From Pseudomonas alkylphenolica (GTDB lineage: Bacteria > Pseudomonadota > Gammaproteobacteria > Pseudomonadales > Pseudomonadaceae), in NCBI RefSeq assembly GCF_016009175.1, contig NZ_JADUCM010000022.1, positions 31,262-95,261 on the forward strand: a DNA stretch of 64,000 nucleotides. The letters are read 5' to 3'. Shown here piece after piece: positions 19,246 through 27,981 of this stretch. Within the stretch, counting starts at the first letter, position 1, and each line of letters begins with the position of its first letter. The notes beneath the pieces were generated by a model that was given only the letters and a program-made list of their open reading frames with translations, searched no databases and was not told the DNA's origin. Position numbers and translations under genes: made by a program.

Positions 19246-19352
19246 CTCCCTTTCGGAGGGGGGCGCAGGCGCGAAGGGTAGGGCGGCGGCACGCTGCAAG
19301 GGGTTGCTGGTCGTTGCCGGATTGCCACCGCCTACCCGCTTCGAGGGGGTAG
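19246..19352. promoter_or_regulatory. Two GC dyads in the thiolase/ACAD divergent region
   Basis: The 263-nt divergent region holds CTCC-N5-GGAG followed by more G (from 19246) and CTACCC-N9-GGGTAG (19332-19352). Both end in G-runs like the other island dyads but use different spacing. They are candidate operators for LAL regulators; no protein-DNA evidence exists. Confidence 0.3.
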
Positions 19353-19411
19353 AAGCTGATTGCGCGGCCCTAATGTGGCGCAACGCAGCCACTGTCTCCC
19401 GAGGTCAAACG

Positions 19412-20554
19412 ATGATTCCGCGTACCCTTTTCGATCATGAACATGAAGCGTTCCGCAGCACCGTGCAGCGTTTCCTCGCCGAGGAATGCACGCCCTTCCA
19501 TGAACAGTGGGAGGAAGATCATCGGGTGCCGCGCCAGGTATGGCAGCGTGCCGGCGAGCTGGGCATGCTCAATGCCACCACGCCTGAAGCCTATGGGGGG
19601 CTGGGACTGGACCGGCGCTTTTCGATGATCGCTGTCGAGGAAATCGCCCGGGCGGGGCTATCGGGCTTGAACGGCTTCAACGTGCACGACATCTGCGCCG
19701 GGTACCTGAACAATTTCGGCACTGAGGCTCAGAAACAGCAATGGCTGGGGAAAATGGCCGCGGGTGAAGCCATCGCAGCGGTGGCCATGACCGAACCCGA
19801 TACCGGCTCGGACCTGCAGGCAGTAAAAACCCGCGCCGTGCTGGATGGCGATGAGTACGTTATCAATGGCGCGAAGACGTTCATCTCCAACGGCACCAAC
19901 AGCGACATCATCGTGGTGATTGCCAAGACCGGCACCAGTGGCAAGGGTTCGCGTGACATCTCGCTGATCCTGGTGGAGGCCGAGCGGGCGGGCGTCAGCA
20001 AGTCCAAGCCGTTGCGCAAGGTCGGTATGCACGCCCAGGACACCACCATGGTGTTTTTCCAGGATGTGCGTGTGCCCAAGGCCAATATTCTCGGCGGTGA
20101 GCCCGGCCAGGGTTTTTATCAATTGATGAAAGAGCTGGCCTGGGAGCGCCTGAGCATCGGCATCCTTGCTATTGCCGCGAGTCAGGCGGTGCTGGAGCAG
20201 ACCATCGCCTACACGCGTGAGCGCAAGGCATTCGGTACGCCGATCTTCGAATTCCAGAACTCGCGCTTCAAACTCGCCGAGCTCAAGACCGAGATCGTTC
20301 TCGGGCAGACCTACGTTGATCGTTGCATGGAACTGATCCTGCAACACCAGCTGAGCCCGGAGGCAGCTGCGGCAGCCAAGCTCTGGTGTACCGAACTGTA
20401 TTCAAAGGTGGTCGACCAGTGCGTACAGCTTCACGGTGGCAACGGCTATATGCTTGAGTATCCGGTGGCGCGGCATTATCTGGACAGCCGGGTCAACCGT
20501 ATTTATGGGGGCGCCAACGACATCATGCGTGAACTGGTGGCACGCACCCTCTGA
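19412..20554 (+). CDS. Acyl-CoA dehydrogenase (LCAD/IVD-type base position)
   Basis: A 380-residue ACAD beginning MIPRTLFDHEHEAF. It has TEPDTGSD, FISNGTNSD and QLHGGNGYMLEYPVARHYLD. The C-terminal motif is IYGGAND, without the MCAD Glu. The likely base is Glu245 in ELAWERL, matching the isovaleryl/long-chain ACAD position. GAGG lies seven bases before the ATG; the upstream in-frame extension has no ribosome site. It is closely related to 23748-24893 and 24917-26065, with LAL regulator 2 lying between the first and second copies. Confidence 0.92.
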   Translation: MIPRTLFDHEHEAFRSTVQRFLAEECTPFHEQWEEDHRVPRQVWQRAGELGMLNATTPEAYGGLGLDRRFSMIAVEEIARAGLSGLNGFNVHDICAGYLNNFGTEAQKQQWLGKMAAGEAIAAVAMTEPDTGSDLQAVKTRAVLDGDEYVINGAKTFISNGTNSDIIVVIAKTGTSGKGSRDISLILVEAERAGVSKSKPLRKVGMHAQDTTMVFFQDVRVPKANILGGEPGQGFYQLMKELAWERLSIGILAIAASQAVLEQTIAYTRERKAFGTPIFEFQNSRFKLAELKTEIVLGQTYVDRCMELILQHQLSPEAAAAAKLWCTELYSKVVDQCVQLHGGNGYMLEYPVARHYLDSRVNRIYGGANDIMRELVARTL

Positions 20555-20576
20555 ACCTCTGCCGCAGTGACGACAG

Positions 20577-20595
20577 CCCCCTCACTTGTAGGGGG
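20577..20595. promoter_or_regulatory. GC dyad upstream of LAL regulator 2 (candidate operator)
   Basis: CCCCCT, seven spacer bases, AGGGGG. It lies 22 nt after the ACAD stop and about 210 nt before the regulator. It could also act as a weak terminator, but no T-run follows. Confidence 0.4.
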
Positions 20596-20804
20596 TGGTT
20601 TATCGCTGATCCCCGCCACCATCTGTGCCAGGCGGATCCTCGAGGTGCCGCAAGTCAGGGCGTAGTAACGATACGTGCTGTCTTTTGCCGGTATTCGGGT
20701 AAATAATCCGAAAAAACGCCAGAACGTGGCCACACCTAGCCGATCATGCAGCACCCCGGGGTGCTGTAGCGGTGCATTCGGCGGGATCGGAGACCAGTCA
20801 GCAC

Positions 20805-23486
20805 ATGCATACCGACAAACTGCTCGTATCGACGAAATTTGCGCCACCGCGCATCAGCACCCAGACGATCGTTCGCGAACGCCTGCTGGAGGATCTGCGC
20901 AGCATGGCGCAGTGCCGTGTGGGGCTGATCACCGGAAGCCCCGGTTTTGGCAAGACCACACTGCTGGCCCAATGGCGTCAGGTGATGATGCGCTCGGGGG
21001 CTGATGTGGCCTGGTTGTCGCTTAGCGCCGATGACAAACACCTGTCGATATTCTTCGCCTACCTGCGCGGTGCCCTGCAACGCCTGGGCATTGCCCTGGA
21101 CAGTGGCATCCCGCTGGAAGGCGCGCGTCAGGAGTTGATCGATGAAGTCGTCGCGGCGATCGTCGAAGGCGCCGCTTCAATCAATAAAGAGCTGTACCTG
21201 GTCGTCGACGACTACCAGCATGTTGTTGATCCGCGCGCGCATCAGTTGATGCAAAAACTGTTGGATCATAGCCCGGAAAACCTGCACTTCATCATTTCCT
21301 CACGGGTTGGCCCACCCTTGAGCTTCAGCCGCCTGCGGCTCAGTGGGCAACTGGTGGAGATCGATTGTGCGGCCTTGCCGTTTGACCTGAGCGAGTCGCG
21401 GGCATTCCTTGAGCAGAGCCTGGCGGCGCTGAAACTCAGCCCGGAAGAACTGCATCAGATCCATGAACTCACCAGTGGCTGGCCGGCGACCTTGCAACTG
21501 GTGATCATTCTCCTGCGCAGTGATCCGGAATCACGCGGCACCTTGCGCGAGATGGGCTGGCGCTCCGACGACCTGCAAAGTTACCTGGCCGAAAACGTCA
21601 TGGCCCATCTGCCTGTCGAACTGGCAACCTTCATGGAAAGCATCAGTATCTGTCGTCGCTTCAACGCCTCGCTCGCGCAGGCAGTGACCGGCAATGACGC
21701 AGCGCAGGCGATGTTGAAGCGTCTGGACGAAGATAACCTGCTGATTTTTCGCGTTGAGGCGGACGACCGCCAGCCCTGGTACCGCTTTCACGCGCTGTTC
21801 GGCGATTTTCTGGCCACGCGCCTGGCCCGGCGCGACAGCACCTCGCAGACGGAATTGCACAGCCGCGCGGCTCACTGGTTCGCTGAGCGCAAACTGCTCG
21901 CCGAAGCCGTACGCCATGCCACCCAGGCTGGCGATCTTGGATTTGCCGCCCAGGTGATTGAACGGGCGGCACCGGCCACCTGGAGCCTGGGGCAGCTCAG
22001 CCCGCTGCTGCGTCTGCTCGACCGCTTGCCACAGGACATCCTGTTCTCCAGGCCTCGGCTGTTCTTCCTCGGTTGCCTGGCCTATGCGCTGACTGCGCGT
22101 CCGGCCAAGGCCGAAGCCTGGCTAGAGCAGTTTCGTCACAGCGGTGCGGCCCATCAGGACGACGTCGCCTACCGACTGCCGTTGGTGCAGGCCACCATAG
22201 AGCTGCAGCGTGACCGCACCGAACCGATCATTGACCTGCTGAAGGATTTTCAGGCGTTGCCCGATGATTATTCGGTAACTCGCTATGGTGCCCCGGCATT
22301 GCTGGCCATTGCCTACCTGGCAGCGGGACGCATGGAAGAGGCGTTGCGCTGCCTGGATGACAATCCGATACCTGAATCCGAGCTGGATGCCGAAATGGCC
22401 CTGGTAGCTCAGGGCGCACGAACCCTCTGCTACCTGCAGGAGGGGCGCATTCTCGAAGCCGAGCGCGTTGGCGCTGCGCAACTGGCCCGCGCCGTGTCGG
22501 TTCACGGTCACCGCTCGGCCAGTGCCTACCTCGGTGCCGCCACCCTGGCTGAAGTGTATCGGGAGCTGGACAGAACCGATGAGGCGCGGGAAATCCTTGC
22601 CAACCGGAGTGGACTCTTGCAGTGGGCAATGCCCGATACCATGTTGCGCGCCACGATCTGCCGCGCGCGTCTGGATCTGCTGCAAGATTGTGCTGCAGTG
22701 GCAATGGCTTTCCTGGAGCGCCAGGAGCGTCATTTTCGCACCATCGGCCAGGATCGCGCCCTGGTCCACTGTCTGGCCGAACAGGTACGCATTGCCTTGC
22801 TGGAGAGCAACAAAGCCTACGCCAGCGAACAGGTTGCCAAGTTGCAGGTGCTGGCAGAGTTGCACAAAGGCGCGCAAGGGTTTCAGGCCGATATCATGGC
22901 GATGACGGCGTTGGCGCGTGCGCGTCTGTTGCTGGCAACCAACTACCCGGACAAGGCGCTGCAGGATCTGCAACTGCTCAATGGCTATGCTTGCACATTC
23001 CGCCGCGGTCAACTGCAGGTTACCGGCCAATTGCTCATGGCCTGCGCTGCTGCCGACCTGCGCCAACCCGAGCAGGCCCAGGAACACCTGGTCGCGGCCC
23101 TGTCCCAAGGCCGCGAACTGGGTTTGGTACGCACGTTTCTGGATGAAGGCGAGGTGCTGCGCAAGATGCTCTCGGCGCTGACAAACCAGGCACTGGCAAG
23201 CGCCGACGTGACGTACCTGACCCTGCTGCTGGAGCGCTTCGGCCAAGGCGGAGCAGGGCGCAGCAATGATTCATCCGCCCATGGCGCGCCCTCGATGCTG
23301 ACACCACGCGAGCTGGCCATCCTGCAGTTGATCAGCCAGGCCATGGCCAACAAACGGGTGGCCCTGACCCTGAACATTTCCCTGGAAACGGTGAAATGGA
23401 ACCTGAAGAACATCTACGCCAAGCTAGGTGTTTCCAGTCGCTATGACGCGGTGTCCTGGGCGCGCAAGAACGGCCTGATCGAGTAA
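20805..23486 (+). CDS. LAL-type LuxR regulator 2 (MalT/AlkS-like)
   Basis: An 893-residue paralogue of the regulator at 5591-8302. Walker A is GSPGFGKT, Walker B-like LYLVVDDYQH, and the middle is a long helical region. The C-terminal LuxR domain (LTPRELAILQLISQAMANKR) keeps the same NISLETVKWNLKN helix pattern. The ATG at 20805 (MHTDKLL) was preferred over an upstream GTG; GGAG lies about 12 bases away. It sits between two closely related ACAD genes. Two LAL proteins in one island suggest separate inducers for the two modules or shared control of the same operators. Confidence 0.92.
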   Translation: MHTDKLLVSTKFAPPRISTQTIVRERLLEDLRSMAQCRVGLITGSPGFGKTTLLAQWRQVMMRSGADVAWLSLSADDKHLSIFFAYLRGALQRLGIALDSGIPLEGARQELIDEVVAAIVEGAASINKELYLVVDDYQHVVDPRAHQLMQKLLDHSPENLHFIISSRVGPPLSFSRLRLSGQLVEIDCAALPFDLSESRAFLEQSLAALKLSPEELHQIHELTSGWPATLQLVIILLRSDPESRGTLREMGWRSDDLQSYLAENVMAHLPVELATFMESISICRRFNASLAQAVTGNDAAQAMLKRLDEDNLLIFRVEADDRQPWYRFHALFGDFLATRLARRDSTSQTELHSRAAHWFAERKLLAEAVRHATQAGDLGFAAQVIERAAPATWSLGQLSPLLRLLDRLPQDILFSRPRLFFLGCLAYALTARPAKAEAWLEQFRHSGAAHQDDVAYRLPLVQATIELQRDRTEPIIDLLKDFQALPDDYSVTRYGAPALLAIAYLAAGRMEEALRCLDDNPIPESELDAEMALVAQGARTLCYLQEGRILEAERVGAAQLARAVSVHGHRSASAYLGAATLAEVYRELDRTDEAREILANRSGLLQWAMPDTMLRATICRARLDLLQDCAAVAMAFLERQERHFRTIGQDRALVHCLAEQVRIALLESNKAYASEQVAKLQVLAELHKGAQGFQADIMAMTALARARLLLATNYPDKALQDLQLLNGYACTFRRGQLQVTGQLLMACAAADLRQPEQAQEHLVAALSQGRELGLVRTFLDEGEVLRKMLSALTNQALASADVTYLTLLLERFGQGGAGRSNDSSAHGAPSMLTPRELAILQLISQAMANKRVALTLNISLETVKWNLKNIYAKLGVSSRYDAVSWARKNGLIE

Positions 23487-23646
23487 GCGCGAAACCACCC
23501 GTACAGCGCGCTGGCGGGACGTTGCGTGGACGTCTCGCCAGGCACTCTGCACGGGCATTTCGCCGGCCTAGGCTAAGCGCCTTGGCCGCCACCCGCCCAA
23601 CCCCGGTCGGGGGGGCACAACCCTTACCTTGAGTCACTGCGCAGAT

Positions 23647-23665
23647 CCCCCCCGCCGTGAGGGGG
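23647..23665. promoter_or_regulatory. GC dyad upstream of ACAD 23748 (candidate operator)
   Basis: Six C, seven spacer bases (CGCCGTG), AGGGGG, then CGGTT. It lies about 83 nt before the ACAD start. The trailing GGTT also follows the dyad at 20577-20595. Confidence 0.4.
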
Positions 23666-23747
23666 CGGTTCAACCAACGCTCCTCCTATGATCGATTCAG
23701 CGCCCCCGCAAGGGCGGCAGAACGATGAGCCGAGGAGTAAACCTTCA

Positions 23748-24893
23748 ATGATCCCGCGTAGCCTGTTTGATCATGAGCACGAGGCGTTTCGCAGCAGTGT
23801 GCGACGCTTCCTGGCGCACGACTGTGCGCCCCGCCAGGAAGAGTGGGAAGCCGATCATCGGGTGCCCCGGGAAATCTGGCAGCGGGCCGGTGCGCTGGGC
23901 ATGCTCAATGCGACCACGCCGCAAGCCTACGGCGGCCTGGGCCTGGACCGGCGTTTTTCGATGGTGGCCACCGAAGAGATCTACCGTGCGGGCCTGGCCT
24001 CCGGGCTGATCGGTTTCGGCGTACATGACATCGTCGCCGGCTACCTGGTCAACTTTGGCAGCGAAGCCCAAAAGCAGGCCTGGCTGCCGAAGATGGCTGC
24101 AGGCGAAGCGATCGGTGCCGTGGCCATGACCGAGCCGGACACCGGCTCCGACCTGCAGGCGGTAAAGACCCGCGCCGTGCTCGAGGGTGACGAATACGTC
24201 ATCAACGGCGCCAAGACCTTCATTTCCAACGGTACCAATTGCGACATCGTGGTGGTCGTGGCCAAGACCGGCAACACCGGCAAGGGCGCACAGGACACCT
24301 CGCTGATCCTGGTCGAGGCAGACCGTGCGGGCTTCAGCCGCTCGCAACCGTTGCGCAAGGTCGGCCTGCATGCCCAGGACACCACCATGCTGTTCTTCGA
24401 CAACGTGCGGGTGCCAAAAGAGAACCTGCTCGGCGGCGTGCCGGGGCAGGGCTTCTTCCAGTTGATGAAAGAGCTGGCCTGGGAGCGGTTGTCCATCGCC
24501 ATCAGCAGCGTCGCCGGCTCCCTCGCGGTACTGGAAAGCACCCTGGAGTACACCAAGAGCCGCAATGTTTTTGGCCAGCCGATCTTTGCCTTCCAGAACA
24601 CCCGCTTCAAGTTGGCTGATCTGAAGATGCAGCTGGCGGTCTCGCAGAACTATGTCGACCGCTGCATGGAACAGTGCCTGAACGGCACCTTGAGCCCGCA
24701 AGCGGCAGCCGCCGCCAAGCTGTGGTGCTCAGACCTCTACACCAGGGTGGTGGACGAGTGCGTGCAGCTGCACGGCGGCAACGGCTACATGCTCGAGTAC
24801 CCGGTAGCCCGTCACTACCTTGACCACCGCGTGCTGCGCATTGCCGGTGGCGCCAACGACATCATGAAAGATCTGGTCGGGCGCACGCTCTGA
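23748..24893 (+). CDS. Acyl-CoA dehydrogenase (LCAD/IVD-type base position)
   Basis: A 381-residue ACAD beginning MIPRSLFDHEHEAF, very similar to 19412-20554. It shows TEPDTGSD, FISNGTNCD, the probable base Glu246 in ELAWERL and QLHGGNGYMLEYPVARHYLD. The C-terminal motif is IAGGAND. The ATG was chosen with GAGGAG about 10 bases upstream. It is followed 23 nt later by a third paralogue, so it begins an operon running through the fusion enzyme at 26091. Confidence 0.92.
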   Translation: MIPRSLFDHEHEAFRSSVRRFLAHDCAPRQEEWEADHRVPREIWQRAGALGMLNATTPQAYGGLGLDRRFSMVATEEIYRAGLASGLIGFGVHDIVAGYLVNFGSEAQKQAWLPKMAAGEAIGAVAMTEPDTGSDLQAVKTRAVLEGDEYVINGAKTFISNGTNCDIVVVVAKTGNTGKGAQDTSLILVEADRAGFSRSQPLRKVGLHAQDTTMLFFDNVRVPKENLLGGVPGQGFFQLMKELAWERLSIAISSVAGSLAVLESTLEYTKSRNVFGQPIFAFQNTRFKLADLKMQLAVSQNYVDRCMEQCLNGTLSPQAAAAAKLWCSDLYTRVVDECVQLHGGNGYMLEYPVARHYLDHRVLRIAGGANDIMKDLVGRTL

Positions 24894-24916
24894 TCCGGGC
24901 CGCTGAGGAATACCCA

Positions 24917-26065
24917 ATGGAATACCTGATCCCCCGTACACTGTTCAGCACCGAGCATGACGAGTTCCGTCGCGCCGCACGCCGCTTCATGGAAGAAGAA
25001 GTGGCACCGTTCCACGCCCAGTGGGAGAAGGACAAGTGCGTCCCCCGCGAGGTGTGGCGCAAGGCTGGCGAGCTGGGCATGTTGCTGCCCTCCATGCCTG
25101 AAGAATACGGCGGCCCGGGTGCCGACCGCCTGTTCGACATGGTGTTTGCCGAAGAATTCATGCGCATCGGCGCCACCGGGCTGATGGGCTTTGGTGTGCA
25201 TGGCCTGGTGGCGTTCTACATCCTCAACTACGGCACCGAGGCGCAAAAGCAGGCCTGGCTGCCGAAGATGATCGCCGGCGAGGCGGTGGGCGCCATCGCC
25301 ATGACCGAGCCCAACACCGGTTCCGACCTGCAGGCCGTGCGCACCCGCGCCGTGCTGGACGGCGATGAACTGGTGCTGAACGGTTCCAAGACCTTTATCT
25401 CCAACGGCGCCTCCTGCGACCTGGCCCTGGTGGTGTGCAAGACCGGCACCAGCGGCACGGCCAAGGACATCTCGTTGGTCATCGTCGAAAAAGAGCGCGC
25501 CGGCTTCGAACGCTCGCAGCCGCTGGAAAAAATCGGCCTGCATGCCCAGGACACCAGCATGCTGTTCTTCGACGACTGCCGTGTGCCCGCTGAAAACGTG
25601 CTGGGCGGCGAGCAGGGCCAGGGCTTCTACCAGCTCATGCATGACCTCGCCTGGGAACGCATCATCGGCGCCGTGGGCTTTCAGGCCCAGGCCGAAGCGG
25701 CCTTTGAGAACACCCTTGAGTACACCCGCACACGCATCGTGTTCGGCAAGCCGGTGCTCGATTTCCAGAACTCGCGCTTCACCCTGGCGCAACTCAAGAC
25801 CGAAATCCAGATCGGCCGCTCGTGGGTCGACAGCTGCATGGACTTGTTGATGCGCGGCGAACTGAGTGCCGAGACCGCAGCAGTGGCCAAGTACTGGACC
25901 GCCGAACTCAGCAGTCGCGTGGTCGATGCCTGCCTGCAGCTGCACGGCGGCAATGGCTACATGACCGAATACCCGATTGCCAGGCTGTACCTGGACACAC
26001 GCGGCAACCGCATCTGGGGCGGTACCAACGAAATCATGAAAGAAATCATCGCTCGCACCTTGTGA
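24917..26065 (+). CDS. Acyl-CoA dehydrogenase (LCAD/IVD-type base position)
   Basis: A 382-residue ACAD (MEYLIPRTLFSTEHDEF), third of the related set. It has TEPNTGSD, FISNGASCD, a probable base glutamate in DLAWERI (about residue 247), QLHGGNGYMTEYPIARLYLD and IWGGTNE at the end. GAGG precedes the ATG. It is more diverged than the other two, which suggests a distinct substrate in the same pathway. It lies 25 nt before the SDR-MaoC fusion gene. Confidence 0.92.
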   Translation: MEYLIPRTLFSTEHDEFRRAARRFMEEEVAPFHAQWEKDKCVPREVWRKAGELGMLLPSMPEEYGGPGADRLFDMVFAEEFMRIGATGLMGFGVHGLVAFYILNYGTEAQKQAWLPKMIAGEAVGAIAMTEPNTGSDLQAVRTRAVLDGDELVLNGSKTFISNGASCDLALVVCKTGTSGTAKDISLVIVEKERAGFERSQPLEKIGLHAQDTSMLFFDDCRVPAENVLGGEQGQGFYQLMHDLAWERIIGAVGFQAQAEAAFENTLEYTRTRIVFGKPVLDFQNSRFTLAQLKTEIQIGRSWVDSCMDLLMRGELSAETAAVAKYWTAELSSRVVDACLQLHGGNGYMTEYPIARLYLDTRGNRIWGGTNEIMKEIIARTL

Positions 26066-26090
26066 GCGCCATAACAATAGGAGTGCACAC

Positions 26091-27908
26091 GTGTCTGAAG
26101 AAATTCGTTTTGACGGTAAAGTCGCCATTGTCACCGGCGCCGGCAACGGCCTGGGTCGTGCCCACGCGCTGTTGCTGGGTGCCCGCGGCGCCAAAGTGGT
26201 GGTCAACGACCTCGGTGTCAGCACCGATGGTCTGGGTGCCTCCAGTGCTGCCGCCGATGCTGTAGTGGCCGAAATCCGTGCCCTGGGCGGTGAAGCAGTG
26301 GCCGACCATCATTCGGTCACTGAAGGCGAGAAAATCGTCGCCACCGCGCTGGAAGCCTTTGGCACCGTCGACATCCTCATCAACAACGCCGGCATTCTGC
26401 GCGACACCTCGTTCCACAAGATGACCGAAGAACAGTGGGACCTGATCCAGGCCGTGCACGTCAAAGGCGCCTTCCGCCTGACCCACGCGGTGTGGCCGAT
26501 CATGCGCGAAAAAGGCTACGGCCGGATCGTCATGACCGCTTCGGGCACCGGCATCTACGGCAACTTCGGCCAGTGCAACTACGGCACCGCCAAGGCCGGG
26601 CTGATCGGTTTTGCCAGCTCGCTGGCCCTTGAAGGCGCGAGCAAGAACATCCGCGTCAATACCATCGCGCCGATCGCCGCCTCACGCATGGTCATCGCCA
26701 GCGGCCTGTTCCCTGAAGAGCTGCACGACAAACTGAAAGTCGACGATGTTGCGCCGCTGGTGGGCTGGCTGTGCAGCGAGCAATGCCAGGACACCGGCGG
26801 TCTGTACGAAGTCGGCGGCGGCTTCCACGCCAAGTACCGCTGGGAGCGTTCGCAAGGCCGCCTGCTGCACACCAACACCCTCAGCCCGGAACTGGTGCGT
26901 GACAATTGGGAGCGCATTACCCGCTTCGACGAGCACAGCGTGCACCACAGCAATGGTGGCGAAGGCTTCACCGAGCTGTTCGCGCGCATGGCGTCGCCGG
27001 CCAAGGGCGGTAACGCCTTCGTCGACATGGAAGTGGCGGCCAATGCCGTGTCTTACCTCGAAACCGAATATGACCAGAACGATGCGGCGCTCTATGCGCT
27101 TGCCGTCGGCGCCGCCAAAGACCCGCTGGACCGCACCGAACTGCTGTACGTCAACGAGTTCACCGGTGACGACTTCCGCGTGCTGCCGACCATGGCCGTG
27201 TTGCCGGCAACCGAAGTGTTCCTGCGTGCTGCCAAGTCCGGCGAGCCACAGCTTGAAGGCTTGAACCTGCCGTTCGCCAAGGGCCTGCATGGCGAGCAGT
27301 ACACCGTGATGTACCGCCCGTTGCCGCCCAAGGCCAAGCTCAAGCACACCATGCGCCTGAAGTCCGCCATCGACAAAGGCAAGAGCTCGGTGAGCGTCCT
27401 GGCCATCGAAACCACCGATGAGCACGGCACGCCGCTGTTCTATAACGAGGTCACCGGTTTCTACCCGGGCGTGCCGGGTGCCGGCCTTGAGCGGGTTGCC
27501 AGCGAGGAGATCAACGTGCCGCCGGCGCGCGTGCCGGATGCGGTGCTCGCTGACCAGACCGACGTCAACCAGGCCTTGCTGTACCGCTTGTGCGGCGACT
27601 GGAACCCGATGCACGTCGACCCGGACTACGCCGCCAAGGCCGGCTACGAAAAGCCGTTCCTGCATGGCCTGTGCACCTTCGGCTACCTCGGCCGTCATGT
27701 GATCAAGGCGTTCTGTGACAACGACTCGCGCCTGTTCAAAAGCGTGCGTGCCCGCTTTGCCTCGATCGTGATGCCGGGCGACACCCTGGAAACCCGCATG
27801 TGGCGCGAGTCTGCCACGCGCATCATCGTTGAGATGCGTGCGGTGGAGCGTGACGTGATTGTGCTGAAAAACGGTGCTGTGGAACTGTTCGAGTCCGTCC
27901 CGGGCTAA
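26091..27908 (+). CDS. Multifunctional enzyme: SDR dehydrogenase fused to MaoC hydratase
   Basis: A 605-residue MFE-2-like fusion. Residues ~1-250 are an SDR (TGAGNGLGR from 15, NNAG, NYGTAK). Residues ~300-605 hold hot-dog domains ending in a hydratase-2 motif (GDWNPMHVD: Asp503, His508). It should hydrate a 2-enoyl-CoA and oxidise the resulting (R)-3-hydroxyacyl-CoA, joining two beta-oxidation steps. It has no SCP2 domain. The start is GTG with AGGAG eight bases upstream. It lies in an ACAD-ACAD-MFE operon. Confidence 0.92.
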   Translation: MSEEIRFDGKVAIVTGAGNGLGRAHALLLGARGAKVVVNDLGVSTDGLGASSAAADAVVAEIRALGGEAVADHHSVTEGEKIVATALEAFGTVDILINNAGILRDTSFHKMTEEQWDLIQAVHVKGAFRLTHAVWPIMREKGYGRIVMTASGTGIYGNFGQCNYGTAKAGLIGFASSLALEGASKNIRVNTIAPIAASRMVIASGLFPEELHDKLKVDDVAPLVGWLCSEQCQDTGGLYEVGGGFHAKYRWERSQGRLLHTNTLSPELVRDNWERITRFDEHSVHHSNGGEGFTELFARMASPAKGGNAFVDMEVAANAVSYLETEYDQNDAALYALAVGAAKDPLDRTELLYVNEFTGDDFRVLPTMAVLPATEVFLRAAKSGEPQLEGLNLPFAKGLHGEQYTVMYRPLPPKAKLKHTMRLKSAIDKGKSSVSVLAIETTDEHGTPLFYNEVTGFYPGVPGAGLERVASEEINVPPARVPDAVLADQTDVNQALLYRLCGDWNPMHVDPDYAAKAGYEKPFLHGLCTFGYLGRHVIKAFCDNDSRLFKSVRARFASIVMPGDTLETRMWRESATRIIVEMRAVERDVIVLKNGAVELFESVPG

Positions 27909-27929
27909 CCCTCGGCCATCAACGGCCGC

Positions 27930-27958
27930 CTGCCGCTAGCCGGGACTGGTAGCGGCAG
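27930..27958 (+). terminator. Intercistronic hairpin
   Basis: A 9-bp perfect stem with an 11-nt loop lies between the fusion enzyme and the thiolase-like gene, followed only by a loose T-rich stretch. It may attenuate or stabilise the mRNA rather than end it. Confidence 0.35.
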
Positions 27959-27981
27959 CTTCGCATTTTCAGGAGAGCACG

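Noticed and set aside
20577..20595. Simple Rho-independent terminator after the ACAD
   Set aside because: No T-run follows, and the same dyad occurs where no upstream gene ends (34538-34556), so an operator reading is preferred though not proven.
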